Assembly (NCBI GenBank): GCA_015501585.1
Contig: JADNRY010000163.1
Coordinates: 80,544 to 144,543 of the forward strand
Origin: Rhodocollybia butyracea
Lineage: Eukaryota; Basidiomycota; Agaricomycetes; Agaricales; Omphalotaceae
Length of the DNA stretch: 64,000 nucleotides
Direction: 5' to 3'
Part shown: piece after piece, positions 1 to 11,481 of the stretch
Layout: every line of letters starts with the position of its first letter
Position numbering within the stretch: the first letter of the stretch is position 1
Translations under genes and position numbers: made by a program
The notes under the pieces: generated by a model
Told to the model about the DNA's origin: nothing
Seen by the model: only the letters and a program-made list of their open reading frames with translations
The model's database searches: none

Positions 1-1
1 C

Positions 2-1039
2 AGACTTAGTGACTTCAAAATCAGAGAGCTGGTGGGCCAAGGTCTTGCTGTCAGAGATCACAACAATGGGTTCTTCATTGACCATAGATGGAGCGGAAAA
101 CGACTCTTTGGATTCATACGTGGCCACCTTCCCATTCTTTATTCATACCTGACATCTCTGGGCCCGGAAATCTATGAAAATCAACAATTTTTCGAGTTGA
201 GCAAGCGAGCAGATGAGCCCGGTGAACAGGGACACTTTTATCCTCTGGCTCTCTGCATGAAGGATAGGGCAAAAGTTGAAGTAGTGCCCGGTGGTCAAGG
301 CGACCTCCCTGATGGTAGAATCATGGCTGAGGTATCATTGACAGCTAAGAAGAGCTCCTGGAGGGACAGAACATTGATCCTTGGTATGTGTTCTATTTTA
401 TCTACTGCATCAATGGTGTCTTACCCACAAACCTCTCAATATAGTGACTAGAGTTCGAATCTGACAGTCTGCGCTTGATGCATTGGCGCAAGGTGAAGTT
501 CCGGGACTGCTGACCAAGAACAAGGATAGAGAGGAAGAAGGGAATGAGAGCAGTGAGTATGCTGATGTGAAGCGTATGTCCAAAGGAAAGGGCAAGGCTC
601 GAGCCAGTTCTACATACTCTCTTGAGCAGAGTGACGATGCAGACACGGACACAGAAAACACCGAAGTTGAGGGTAGGGAAGCAGAGACAGCTTCACTTCT
701 TTTCTCCAAAATGGACAATGATGACAACGAGGATTTGATGGGCTTAGCTGAAGCTTTAACAGAGTCAAGGTGTGTCACAAGAGGTACAGTCTTGCTGCTT
801 TCATTTGCTTCATTCCCTGACCGTATCTGATTATAGCTCAAACCGCTGCTCAAGCCAGTGGTGGCAGTGGTGAAGCATCCACTTCATCTGCTGCAGCATC
901 TGTATTTGTCATTGAAAGTGATGACAAGGACAACACTCCGATCAACTCCAACGCTTCTGCAGCTCTGGGATATACTCTGAGTGCCAGCTTCTTGGATGAT
1001 CCCACATTCATTCGCTCAACCATTGTTCCACACTCTTAA
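2..1039 (+). pseudogene. 3' part of an unknown protein-coding gene, probably decayed
   Basis: Three coding-looking stretches lie in order: about 2-383 (open to the window edge), 468-770 and 838-1039, ending in TAA. The first encodes a globular-looking segment without a recognised domain. The second is acidic and lysine-rich (low complexity, EEEG, SDDADTDTE). The third is Ser/Ala-rich and ends IRSTIVPHS. Intervals between them look like introns (GTATGT near 384, CAG at 467, GTGTGT at 771, TAG at 836), but the phases at the junctions do not fit canonical sites, so small indels or unrecognised splice sites are likely. I do not recognise the family. The hAT relic 3 kb downstream suggests a transposon-rich context. 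It could be a living gene with unusual splicing. Confidence 0.35.
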
Positions 1040-1180
1040 GTTCGGACCAAAGCAGTAGCTCTCCTCTCGTCAAAAGTCTTACATATTTTTTCGGCATAAC
1101 AGTCATTACTCCCCTATCCAAAGTCGAAGCTCCTGATCTCTTGTTAATCTGCACTGTTACATTGATCTACACATTACACT

Positions 1181-1388
1181 TACCTTGATCTTGCTAATCT
1201 ACACTTGTTTCTATTGTACTTATATTACTTATCTTTGTTTGCAATAGTTCAGCTTTTGTGCTATACTGGAAGTCAACTAGTCAATCTTATGCTTACCTTG
1301 ATCTTGCTAATCTACACTCGTTTCTATCGTACTTATATTACTTATCTTTGTTTGCACAATAGTCCAGCTTTTATGCTATAATGGAAGT
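1181..1388. repeat. tandem duplication, unit about 113 bp
   Basis: Two adjacent copies (from 1181 and from 1294) start taccttgatcttgctaatct and end at ctatactggaagt / ctataatggaagt. They differ at only a few positions. No coding potential is seen. Confidence 0.85.
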
Positions 1389-1493
1389 GGACTATTCAAC
1401 CTTGGGATATCATACTAGATGTATGCATGAGAGTGAGAACAAGAGTGGAGCAACTTAAGCAGGACTGTTTGGTTGCACCATTTCACATATACA

Positions 1494-1713
1494 ATATAGG
1501 GTCCTCTCTTCCTGGGCCAATTGGGCCAAAAGTCTGTAATCTAGTTAGGGGAGCACCCTGGGCATATGATAAAATTGTAGAGGAGGCTAGAGAGCAATCT
1601 CACCAATATGATATAGGGTCCTCTCTTCCTTGGCCAATTGAGCCAAAAGTCTGTGATTTAGTTAGGGGAGCTCCCTGGGCATATAATAAAATTGTAGTGG
1701 AGGCTGCAGAGAG
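1494..1713. repeat. tandem duplication, unit about 117 bp
   Basis: Two copies (from 1494 and from 1611) begin atatagggtcctctcttcc and end with the aattgtagaggaggct / aattgtagtggaggct region. An open frame runs through both copies (1427-1729), but it only reflects the duplication. Confidence 0.85.
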
Positions 1714-4040
1714 CAAGAGGCAATGTTGAAGAGCACCACAATTGAGTACTCAACCCATCAATCTTCGATGACTCAAAATCACGTGGACAGGATGCAGACG
1801 CCTAGGTGCAATTACAAATTACAAGACAGAAATTCAAGTCAGTGCACCCACTTAATAATATCAAAGACTGAAAAGTTACGGGTCCACCAGGAGTTTCCGG
1901 GATACATTTATGGGGCAAAAAAAAATGGAAGTTTACGGGGGAGATTCAAAGTTTACGGCAGGTAAATTTTGTGCAATTTGAACAGCATATGGGTCAGGCA
2001 AAACATAACAAGGGCAAAGATTGTCTCAAACCTCAGACTTTCTGCAACTGAATGGGAACTCCCCAAATTTTTGAAACTTATGCTTAAGGTGCTTTGTTAT
2101 GTCCTTTTTCCCCTCTGTTTGCTCTAACATGACGGTAACATCTTTCCAGATATTCCAAGATATTACTACTCAAATGTCCTACTCCCGTTATTTGGGTATT
2201 TATGTGTAGGTATGCGAAAGGTGCTATAAAACAACCTAACAAAAACACTACCGCACCTAACCAGACTATCGATATGTAAGGGAGCGAGGGCGGGTTGTCA
2301 GAGATTCCCCAAGGGAAAGTCTTGTAATATTGGATGTATGCATGCAACTGCTCCAGGTTCAAGACTGTAGCGCTAACGTGGGTAACTAAGCTTAGACAAC
2401 TCTTAGAACTAAGTGGAGAGAAGGCTAGTTGGGTGTACAAGTGTACAAGGGAACCAGATGTGTATGTCCAAATCAATTAACCAAAACCAAAACCAATACA
2501 ACGAAACTAAGATTCTCCTAGGCAAACTCTGGCTCTAGCTAGAATAGTAATCTCGAGGTTTGTCAACAACCCTAGGCAAACTCTGGCACTAACTGCTGTG
2601 ATGCCGTAAAGTCCTCAACCAAACTCTGGGCCAAGCTACAATATTGTGAGTGAACTTAATCACTAGGAACTTGTACCACAATCTTAGTGGCTCATCTAAC
2701 TTTGTGAAGAAGTCAACTAAGGAACCCTCACTCTGGAGCTGAATAATCCCTTACTAGAAACCGTCTCCTCTAAGGAAGCAACTAGATTTGAGTTGATCTG
2801 GAGTTCAAGGGAACTCTACCCACTTAAATTTGATCAAGATATAAATGGGCTTTGCAAAGCGCGTGAAGTTTATTACTTTCTTAAGATAACCAAGTCAGGA
2901 GGCGTCATGCTACTGATCCCGTGGGGACATTCTATGGAGCACTGGTCTTAGCAGTCAAGTCAAGGGCAAGAAACTTGTCTTATTGAATAAATATGTCTGG
3001 CTTATATACTGAGTAGAGAGGGTTTAATACGAAAAATAGATGAAACAGATACGGAGAGAGACAGAAAGAGAGTGGAACAGAGGAATCTGGCTCAGAAAGG
3101 AAACTCCAGCCTATATATGGTACACACAATAAAGAAATAGTCCATTCTTGGGTATATATCAGAGGTAAAATATGATTTCATGAGGATTAACATAGTTTTA
3201 AAGTGTTTTGATCCGAGCGAGGTTTCTCCAATTACTCCACAATTCTCCAGGGTCAGGAGTACCTTTATGCTTCATGATCACTCGCCACCCAGTTTCCCTT
3301 GGGTGAGTTTCATTCTATTCCTCAGATAGTTCTGTCCATCCTGAGTGTAATTAACATTCTCTCGAGAAGGCCTGTCTAGCTTTCCAATGACACCACTTAT
3401 GATAGTCTCAAGCAACTGTGCTGAGTATGTACAAGTGATTCCCGATAGTCAGCCTTAACGGACAAGACCTCCCGTGTATGATTTCTAAGATCAAATGTCT
3501 CGATTTGCCAAGGCTATCCCGGCACGTAGCTTTCTGTGGGACTGCTAAGCCTGTTTCTACCATCTTCACGGTTACAACCGGTGCCACAAATAGACCTCTA
3601 CGGTTTCCTTGGGATTGTTCTGGTCCATTGTTATGGACTGTAAAGTCCACATCTTAACATAGCTTGTTGGGGGGTCTTAGTGCGAGGGATGCCTTCCCTC
3701 ATAATTCTTTCCCTTGAGTAACACGTTGGCTTAGTACTTATCCCGCTTTGAGATGTCCTGTAGTTTAGAGAGTATACACTCTTGGGTATACCTAGATTGA
3801 TGATCTAGTGTTACATCTCCGGGCAGCCCAGGTATCCTTGCTAGCTTGGCTCTAGGCTACGCTTGTGGGCATACCTTCACGGCTCGCTGAGTATTATTGT
3901 TAAGTTCTTTGCCTCCACAACAGCTATCACACTCGGGCTCCGTATAACTCTCTTATTGCATTGTATAATGTGTACAAAATGTTCAAATGTACGGTTACAC
4001 GCCTTAGGCCGATTTTAGGCCTAATACTGTTGCCCGCTGG
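1714..4040. other. gene-poor region, decayed repeat DNA
   Basis: No supported gene. A minus-strand frame at 2084-2476 has one hydrophobic stretch but no recognisable domain and may be chance. The block near 2980-3030 has an LTR-promoter-like look on the minus strand (TATATAAG followed by CAGACATATTTATTC), but I find no paired LTR. The segment 3236-3345 (tttcccttgggtgagtttca core) recurs at about 5340-5465, on the other side of the hAT relic, so an unidentified repeat family is scattered here. Confidence 0.4.
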
Positions 4041-4042
4041 TT

Positions 4043-4962
4043 GCTGATGCTATTCCTTTGATTGATCTCCTTGACAAGAGGCTGAAGTTAATGGTGAAGG
4101 ACTTTGACAAACCTCAGATTATACATGCCTCCGCTGCTAAAGCTAGAGCTGTTTTGAATAAATATTACTTGAAGACAGATGAATCTAAGATGTATGATGT
4201 ATGGGTGAGTATCTCCGTTTGTCTTGTTCATATAGCATGTTACTAATGTTGTCTAGTGTTACATCTTAAGTACAAGCTCGCATATTTTCAGAAAGCACAA
4301 TGGGAACAAGAGTGGATTGATACTGCTTGCAATATGCTTCATGAAGAATGGGACCATCACTATAAACCTACCATTGATCCTTCCTTCCTTGATGCAGATC
4401 TGGATTCAGTGTCGGGCCTGGTATGCTTCTTTATAGGGTTTCATAAATATTGTTGCTTAATTATTTAACCTAGGATGGTGATGGTATCTTCCAGGAGCCT
4501 GACTGCTTTGGTCACAGTGGTCCCGCTGATGTTGTTGATGCTTTCTTGAATGCTCCTCCTGATGCTGACCCTGATCCTATTAAGTATCATACTTCACGTT
4601 TGGATAAAGCAGGAGGTAAAGTAACCCCTCAGGGTGCCTTTGTGCGCATGGCCTTAGATTACCTTACTGCTCTTGGTTAGTTTTATTTCTCAACACTGGT
4701 TTTCTACACATAGTTGATTTTATTAGCAACTTCTACTGATGTTGAACATTTGTTCTCACATGGCGGTCTTCAGGTTCCAAAATGTCGACATAATCTTGCT
4801 TTTGAAACTTCGTGCTCACTTATGCTTTGTTCTTGGTTCAAAGCTGGACTTGTACCTTTTGATACCATTCTTGAATATTTTTGTGGTTTGAAAAGTAGAT
4901 GCAAGGGAAAGCATGTTGCTGGGGACTCTGACTCTGACTCTGATGAAATTGCACTAATGTAG
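4043..4962 (+). pseudogene. hAT-family transposase relic, 5'-truncated
   Basis: Exon-like pieces at about 4043-4203, 4257-4420, 4474-4678 and 4717-4962 read as the C-terminal half of a basidiomycete hAT transposase. The diagnostic part is the last piece, reading ATSTDVEHLFSHGGL then a CRH-containing stretch. It matches the hAT C-terminal dimerisation domain, whose usual form is S.DVERLFS.GGL with a downstream R.RL. The middle piece (MALDYLTAL before the last intron) also fits. The BED zinc finger and the N-terminal part of the RNase-H-like core are absent, and at least one exon junction is out of phase, so it is inactive. The frame ends after an SDSDSDE tail. Its right terminus is the next feature. 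Confidence 0.75.
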
Positions 4963-5034
4963 GTCTTCTGATGTAGACTCATTTGTTGATAGCTACTACA
5001 TACACTCTTTGCTTTAACTACACTTTGTTTGTTA

Positions 5035-5243
5035 CTATTCATTACAAGTACTTGTGGGTAAACTCACAGGTACTTGTTGTGACTTGTTATACAAGTACTT
5101 GTGAGTTTACTTGCAAGAATACTTGCAAGTCAGTGACTCATTTCCCACAGGTCTCGCACAAGTCGCAAGTCAATGATTATACCTCACATGTACTTGCACG
5201 CGGAGCCCAAGCATACTTGGACTCGGACTTGTGTCCATCTTTA
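5035..5243 (+). repeat. hAT right subterminal repeats and terminal inverted repeat
   Basis: A cluster of short direct and inverted motifs around ACTTGTGAGT, CACAAGTACTTG and ACTTGCAAGT ends at 5243 with GGACTTGTGTCCATCTTTA. That end closely resembles the right end of the 5509-6173 element (GGACTCGTGGACATCTTTA). It is therefore read as the 3' terminus of the relic at 4043-4962. The following 8 bp (attgagaa) would be the target duplication, but no matching left end was found in the window. Confidence 0.65.
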
Positions 5244-5508
5244 ATTGAGAATACCCTAGACTTTGACTTGAGACAGAAGATATTCAAAGAGCCAGCAAAA
5301 TAGCAGGTTTGGAACTTGAGGAAACCAGGAGCAAGGTCTCTCCAGTGGCTAAATAATTCCTCCCTGGATGAGGAGTACCTCTAACCTTTGTGACCACTTG
5401 TTGCCTGGTTTCCCTTGGGTGAGTTTCATGCTACTCCTTGAATAGTCAGAGTCTTTCCCAGCCTTCCAGCAGAAAGACAAGAAAAGAATGGAGATACCAA
5501 TTATTAAT

Positions 5509-6173
5509 TAAAGATGTCCACAAGTCCAGGTCCAGGTAAACCCGGATCCGTTGCATGGGTACCTGTGGGCCTCAAGGGGCTACCTGTGACCCGCACGGAT
5601 CCGTGGGAAACGGATACCGGGATCCGCAGGTATCTTAACACAGGTATTTGCGGGTACTTGCGGATCCCAGTGAACACAGGTACTCACAAGTGACTTGTGA
5701 GTACCTGCAAGTATTTAGTACTTACAATAATAATGAAATGGGTACTACATGCAAGGTATGGGTGTGAGACACTCAGTAGGTGCTTAATACATAGAACAAA
5801 GCACAATTTGGGTAGAGAACAGTGGTCCTTGAGTGATACAAGTCACTGAAGTTAAAGAGGGACTATATTCATCATGATTGTATAGTGTACTACAGTGCAT
5901 ATAGCCACTTGTAACTTGCTACATGCAGGGTGGACACATGAGCTGCTCAGACAGGGTCTAGTGCATGGAGGAGAGCATATTCCAGCCCTTATTTGAGCGA
6001 AAAAAATTTATTCTTGCCCTCCTCACAAATACTTGCAGGTACCTGCAGGTAGCACAAATTCGCTTGGATCGATACCCGTGACCCATACGGATCCGTGGGA
6101 AACGGATACCTGGATCCGCAGGTAGACATACCTGCGAGCACCTGCGGATAACTCGGACTCGTGGACATCTTTA
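5509..6173. mobile_element. non-autonomous hAT element (MITE-like), 665 bp
   Basis: The ends are inverted: TAAAGATGTCCAC at 5509 and GTGGACATCTTTA ending at 6173. They are flanked by a perfect 8-bp direct repeat, TTATTAAT, at 5501-5508 and 6174-6181. Terminal inverted repeats plus an 8-bp duplication are the hallmark of hAT elements. Both subterminal regions hold many copies of a motif around CGGATCCG, ACCTGCGGGTACTTGC and ACCTGCAGGTA. There is no transposase frame. The insertion lies at the 3' end of the TPR part of the NB-ARC pseudogene, whose minus-strand frame runs on into the element. Confidence 0.9.
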
Positions 6174-7394
6174 TTATTAATTGCTCAGAGACTTGGGGGT
6201 GGACCTTATTATGAGAGTCTAGATACAACAGAAGTATGTTCATTTGCCGCAAGGATGAAGTAATATAGACTTGAATTTCTGCTTCAAGGTTGTGATTTTG
6301 ATCTGGATTCTGGATCATCTGTGAAATTCTGGGAGTTTGCTTTGTACAGGAACGTTTAATGAGGTCACGAGTCCAATCCAAGTGCTGCAATCTCCTGAGG
6401 GTGTGTGGGTGCTCTTCTCCCAAAACCTTCGTTGAGAAGTCCACAAGAGGCTCTTCTAGTTGCAATGCATCATTGTATCTTCCAACCTTACAATAGCTTG
6501 CTGCCAAGTTCTGTATTATGCTAAGGGTGTGTGGGTGCTCTTCACCCAAAACCTTCTTTGAGAGCTCCACAAGAGGCTCTGCTAGTTGAAATGCATCATT
6601 GTATCTTCCAACCTTACAATAAATTCCTGCCAAGTTCTGTATTGCGCTAAGGGTGTGTGGGTGCTCTTCACCCAAAACCTTCTTTGAGAACTCTACAAGA
6701 GGCTCTTGTAGTTGCAATGCATCATTGTATCTTCCAACCTCAGAATACCTTGTTGCCAAGTTATTATTTCTGGTCAAGGTATGTGGGTGCTCTTCTCCCA
6801 AAACCTTCTTTGAGAGCTCCACAAGAGGCTCTGCTAGTTGCAATGCATCATTGTATCTTCCAATCCTGGACAATGTGATTGTCAAGCTCCGTATTCTACA
6901 AAGGGTGTCTGGGTGATCTTCTCCCAAAGCCTTCTTTGAGAGCTCCACCAGAGGCTCTGCAAGTTGCAATGCATCATTGTATCTTCCAACCCCAGAATAG
7001 CTGATTGCCAAGTTCTGTATTCTGGCAAGGGTATCTGGGTGCTCTTCTCCCAGCACCTCCTTTGAGAGCTCTACAGGAGGCTCTTCAAGCTGAAGTGCAT
7101 TGTTATACCTTCCAGAGTCACAATACACCTCTCCCACTTTCTGCATCAGCAAAAGTGTTTCTGGATCCTGCTCTCCTAAAGTCCGCTTTGTTTCTTCTAA
7201 CAACGGCTCTAATAGTTTCAATGCAACTCCATAATGCCCACACATCCTGCACAGTCTTGCAATAGATTACTCAACTAGAAACACTGATAATATAATATAT
7301 CAGCAAAGTTGTTAATACCTACAGGTTGAGAATTTATAATCCCTTGCTATTATCAAAGGGTAAAATATTATTACTGTTGTTAATATCAAGGCTA

Positions 7395-7793
7395 CAGTGT
7401 GAGGCGCTCTTAATTTTCTATCCCAAGTCCCTTTATAGTGGTCATTGTGCTCAAGTTTCCCTCTTGTATTTGTGAGCTAAAGCTAGTATTAAGCAATGCC
7501 GAGGTTACTCTCGTTAGGGTTAGCTTTAGCTAACCCTAACAGAGTAACCGTTGGCATTGCCAGAAGTGCGGTAAGACTTGTTAGGGTTTGGGTTTGGTTA
7601 GGGTTTAGGGTTTGGTTAGGGTTTAGGGTTTGGTTAGGGTTAGGGTGCGCCGCAGGCGCTCCGCATATATATCCTGCGTAAATGAGGCTTTAGGGTGCCC
7701 GCCGACGACTTCCCGGCTTGGGGGACCCCCCGAGCTTGCGAGGGAGGGGAGGGAAGCGGAGGCGGGCCCGAAATTTACGCGTCACTTACAGTG
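7395..7793. mobile_element. possible small DNA element carrying TTAGGG-like repeats
   Basis: This insert separates the NB-ARC and TPR halves of the pseudogene. Its borders are imperfect inverted repeats (CAGTGTGAGGCGC at 7395; reverse complement of the right border CACTGTAAGTGACGC ending at 7793). I see no clear target duplication. It contains the TTAGGG-type array and a GC-rich block (7690-7775) unlike its AT-rich surroundings. Confidence 0.4.
7581..7646 (+). repeat. interstitial telomere-like array
   Basis: About ten TTAGGG units are interspersed with TTTGGG and TTTAGGG variants. TTAGGG is the usual telomere repeat of basidiomycetes. The array is short, degenerate and flanked by gene sequence on both sides, so it is interstitial rather than a chromosome end. 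Confidence 0.85.
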
Positions 7794-10124
7794 ACATAAT
7801 TAATAAACACTGGAGTTCCTAATAACAAGGTTGATTATATTCTGGCTGGTAGATAGATGCAAGGAATTATAAATTACTGATCCATTGTTATATCAACGGA
7901 AAATATATAAAATCTGTGTTCTACGCCCTATTACTTCCAATATCAAACCTTCTGCAATGTGATACTAATAATCTCATATATCCAATTTCAGTCCAGTCTG
8001 CATCCTCCACAGTGATCGCCACAATACTTTGAGCTCCTTCTTCAAGGGTCCTTCTGCTGGACTTATCAGTGCTATTCTTAACCCATCCATGGATCAATGG
8101 ATGGAGTGAATAGAATCCATCTCTTTCAACAGTCAAAAAGAGAATAGGCCATCAACTCCTCACTCATTTTGTTTATTTCCATCTCATCTCAGTCGAAATC
8201 AGATGAAGCCAGGACCTCCAATTGAGCCTGTGCTGCCAATGGTGGCCAACCCCATATTTTCATTTTCTCAATTGCTCTCTGAAATAGAATCCTTGGTATC
8301 CTCTCATAATGATAGCAGGAGCATATTCTCAAAAATGTTCTGCTTTTCTCTGTCAACATCTGCCAGCTAATGTCCCATGTTGCATAAACAGAAAGGTTGA
8401 AGTTGTCACTACTTTGTGTGAAGTGCTTGTTTAGCAAGCTTGACAGATGCTTTTCAGATGTCTGCAGGTAGCTGCCAAGGCAATTGTGCCTGCAAATATA
8501 CGAGCCTGCATGGACCAGCGCCAGTGTAAAATAATGCACCCTGGCTGCAATCTGACATGCAATTGATTTCTCCTCGGCATTGCCTTGACGTCCTTTGATG
8601 GCATGCTCTAACAAAAGTTCAATCCCATCCTTGGGTAACATATCTTTTACTTCTGTCAAATTTGGAGATAGTGCATCAAGATGGCGGTTGCGTGATGTAA
8701 TGATCACGTTCCCAGTGTTTGCTTTGGGTAAAAATTGCCCAAGGTTAATTCTCGGATCATCAGCATTATCCATCACAACCAACCATTCTTCCATGTCCTT
8801 TGCTAACAATTGGAGCCCTACTCTCCAACTATCAGGCTGTAGTCCATTCTTGATTGCAATGTCATAATAACTTGCTTGGATAGATTCTTCAGAATGCGCT
8901 GAAATAAAGTAGTGCTTGGTGAATCTGCAAAATCCAAATGAGTAGGCAAATACAATATGATGTAGTATCTGTTTATAGTAATGGTACCTTGTTTCTGACT
9001 GTCGTACAAACTCTAGAACACATTGTGTCTTTCCGGCCCCACCAATACCTAACAGGAGAAATATCTTCCTTTCTGTAGCCATGGGCTGAGCTCCAAAATA
9101 GGTGTCCATTTCCAGCAAGATATCTTTCCGCCCTGTAAAAAAAAGTGTGGCTGCAGGGAAATCAGTCATTCCTGGTGTATATCCTGTCAATTTGCTCAGC
9201 TCAGGAAAGCAGGGAGGACCAAGCGATATTGTATACCTGGAGGAGCAGTACTTTTGATCTCTGCCCTTGAGTTGTCAGTGGGATATGTAACCTGAAATGA
9301 GGATCCCTCTATGCTAAAGTTTGATGCCCCTGCAAAAAAGTTGCCTCTGTAGATGATCATGTGCCCACTGAATTTACCAATTATACCTCGAATCATATTT
9401 AAATACTTACGTTGCAGACATTGCGACTTGTAAGCTGGGGATCAAAAGACGTGCGATGGGCCCGCTTTATAACGAGTATTACAAGTCAGGTGCCGTGATT
9501 GATATCTTTTGAACTCGATCTTGTAGTTACTAACCTGATCTCGACTCGGATATTCTGACACTATAATACAGTTCAGATGAAAGTAGACAGATGAAAGTAG
9601 ACACCAACAGCAAGAACAAATCTCATGTGTTAGTATATTAATATGCATGATGCTACTTAGTACTAATCCATCGAGCATCGCCTTCCAGGTGGTAGAAACA
9701 AGAGATACCGGATAAGCGGAGTACATATACGATGATTCCCAAAGTGGAATAGATGGATACAGCAAGCTGGTTGCGCATTGCAGACATTTCGTGTAGCAGG
9801 AGTCTCTTTTTGCAGAACTTTGAACAAGGAGTGAATAATTTGTATTAAATATCGGGTGTCGAGCCCATAAAGAACCATATCTATCAGAGACGGGCATGGG
9901 CAATAATGTATCGTCGTGACTACACTGAGTTGGGACGCATCATCCAAAAACCCACAAATTCAAGTTAACAAGTCTCTGTTGCTATTCGTTCTGACATACC
10001 TCGCTATGTCGAGTGTCTCATTGCCAATGACACACATACGATTCGTCTGACTCTGTCAACACCGGCTATGTACGTGGCCACTTCATGTTGCTGAACCGCC
10101 GCGAGCGCACGTAACCGTGAACAA

Positions 10125-11435
10125 ATAAGTACAGTGGGATTCAATTATTCAAACATTATTTATGACCATATACTTTAAGAAAACCTATAAGTATTCTTTT
10201 AAGTATCTAATGTCACCCATGGTATTTCCTCGCACTTACAATATAGAGTACCAAATATTTCTTAAGATACTTTATTTCTTAACATTTTCTTAAGAACAAT
10301 GCTGTTAACAAATCGTTCTCTTGTGCGCAAATATTCATTAAGGAAAAAATCTTACTTGCTTCTTAATAGCAATAAGAAGCACTTTTCGAGCAAAAAGGAG
10401 CTCACTGCCTCTTCCTGTCCCCCAACATATTATGGCATTGGCTGCCGACCTCATGCGAGCCCGGCGTGCTGAATCCAAGAATTATCTTCACAAGCAGGGG
10501 AAGAGGGAGATGGGGGGAAAACGGCAGCAATTCAGCAAGTGGCTGAGCATTAATAGTGCTTTTGTCTATTGTTTGAAAAGACAAAGGAGTGCTCCAAGAG
10601 TGCTCAAACAATAGACAGAAGGTGTGACTGGCCCGTGCTGAAGAGATACTTATTGTCATTTCCAAGCGCTACTGTAACGCAGGCCCCAGCTGTTCCTAAT
10701 AACAACACTTTGAAATTACTTTGCATCAAGTACAATACATAGGCAGGAGGGGGGTTGAAAGAGAAGGCAAGAAGATGTGGCCCACAGGTGGCCACACATT
10801 TAAGAGTACTTCTGTCTATCGTTTGAAAAGACAAAAGGATATTGTATTTTTCGAGCCAACAGAGGCCAACAGCCAGTATCACATGGTTGAAGCAAATGGG
10901 CGCTAACATCACTTCACCTCTTTCTTTCATCCTCCAACCTCGTTGCGCCACATCGGCTCAACCAATCCACTGTCTGTCACTCCTGGGCCCTGCCTACCAC
11001 TTGGTGTGGTGGCTCTGTTTGTATAGTACTTTCAACTCACAGATCATTCAAGATGCGCCTTCTCAGTTCAAGACTTATATGCTGTAGTGGTGCCAGGTGA
11101 CTCTGATAGCAAAAGAGGTAAGGGCAAAAGAGGCAAGTTTTTAGAATGCTCTTAAGAAATACCTCCTTAAAAATTCCTTGAGATTGATGTCTTTGATGTG
11201 AGTTCGCAATATTCTTCTGATCTCCTTTAAGATCTTACCTCAAACCCTGGCATTCTCATGTCCACTGGTGAGTTTTGAGAGTACTCTTAAGAAACAGCTC
11301 TCTTAAAAATCTCTTAAGATTGTTGTTAAGTAATTTTATAGTTCTTAAGTAGTTGTATAAGTAGTAAGTACTTCTTAAAGTGCTTAAGGTGCATGATCAT
11401 AAATAAAGTTGATCCTTTAAGAAAATGGAATCCCA
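10125..11435. mobile_element. 1.3-kb non-autonomous DNA element with CTTAAG subterminal motifs
   Basis: The segment is absent from duplication copy B. Its ends are inverted: TGGGATTC... with TTTATGACCAT at about 10125-10172, and the reverse complement of ATGATCATAAATAA ... GAATCCCA at about 11392-11435. Both flanks inside the ends carry many CTTAAGA/TCTTAAG motifs (10190-10330 and 11140-11380). Internally tgtctattgtttgaaaagac occurs at about 10564 and in near-identical form at about 10814. No transposase frame is present and no target duplication was certain. Confidence 0.65.
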
Positions 11436-11481
11436 TTCCTGCAAATAACTGGTGCTAATTGGAATACCGACGTGTTTGTAG

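Larger units (their letters stand above)
6182..9421 (-). pseudogene. NB-ARC/TPR (NLR-like) gene, disrupted
   Basis: Minus strand. The first exon (9411-9421, MSAT) joins in phase across a 43-nt intron to an exon starting near 9367, then to 9190-8189. The NTPase part shows the P-loop GIGGAGKTQ, Walker-B-like WLVVMDNADD and the sensor ITSRNRH. A winged-helix-like tail continues to about 7921. Below 7265 come at least seven tetratricopeptide repeats of the kinesin-light-chain type (core GRYNDALQL, spacer LGEEHPHTL). In fungi NB-ARC/TPR proteins act as signalling NTPases in non-self recognition and cell death. Breaks: an in-frame TGA at about 8187 in the frame SSDFD*DEMEIN, a frameshift near 8130, and an insertion between 7265 and 7921. 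It looks dead, although the TPR part is still open. Confidence 0.8.

Noticed and set aside
410..853. Minus-strand 147-residue frame
   Set aside because: It is Ser/Leu-rich and is the antisense shadow of the acidic plus-strand exon at 468-770.
2980..3400. Solo LTR of a retrotransposon
   Set aside because: A TATA-like and initiation-like stretch is present, but no TG..CA ends, target duplication or second copy could be established.
6653..7265. Plus-strand frames inside the TPR region
   Set aside because: They mirror the repeated TPR units on the minus strand.
7581..7646. Chromosome end (telomere)
   Set aside because: The array is short and degenerate, and gene sequence of the same pseudogene continues on both sides.
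9442..9947. Overlapping minus-strand genes of 153 and 94 residues
   Set aside because: Neither frame is kept in duplication copy B; only fragments around SLVSxTWKAM are shared, so a decayed relic is more likely.
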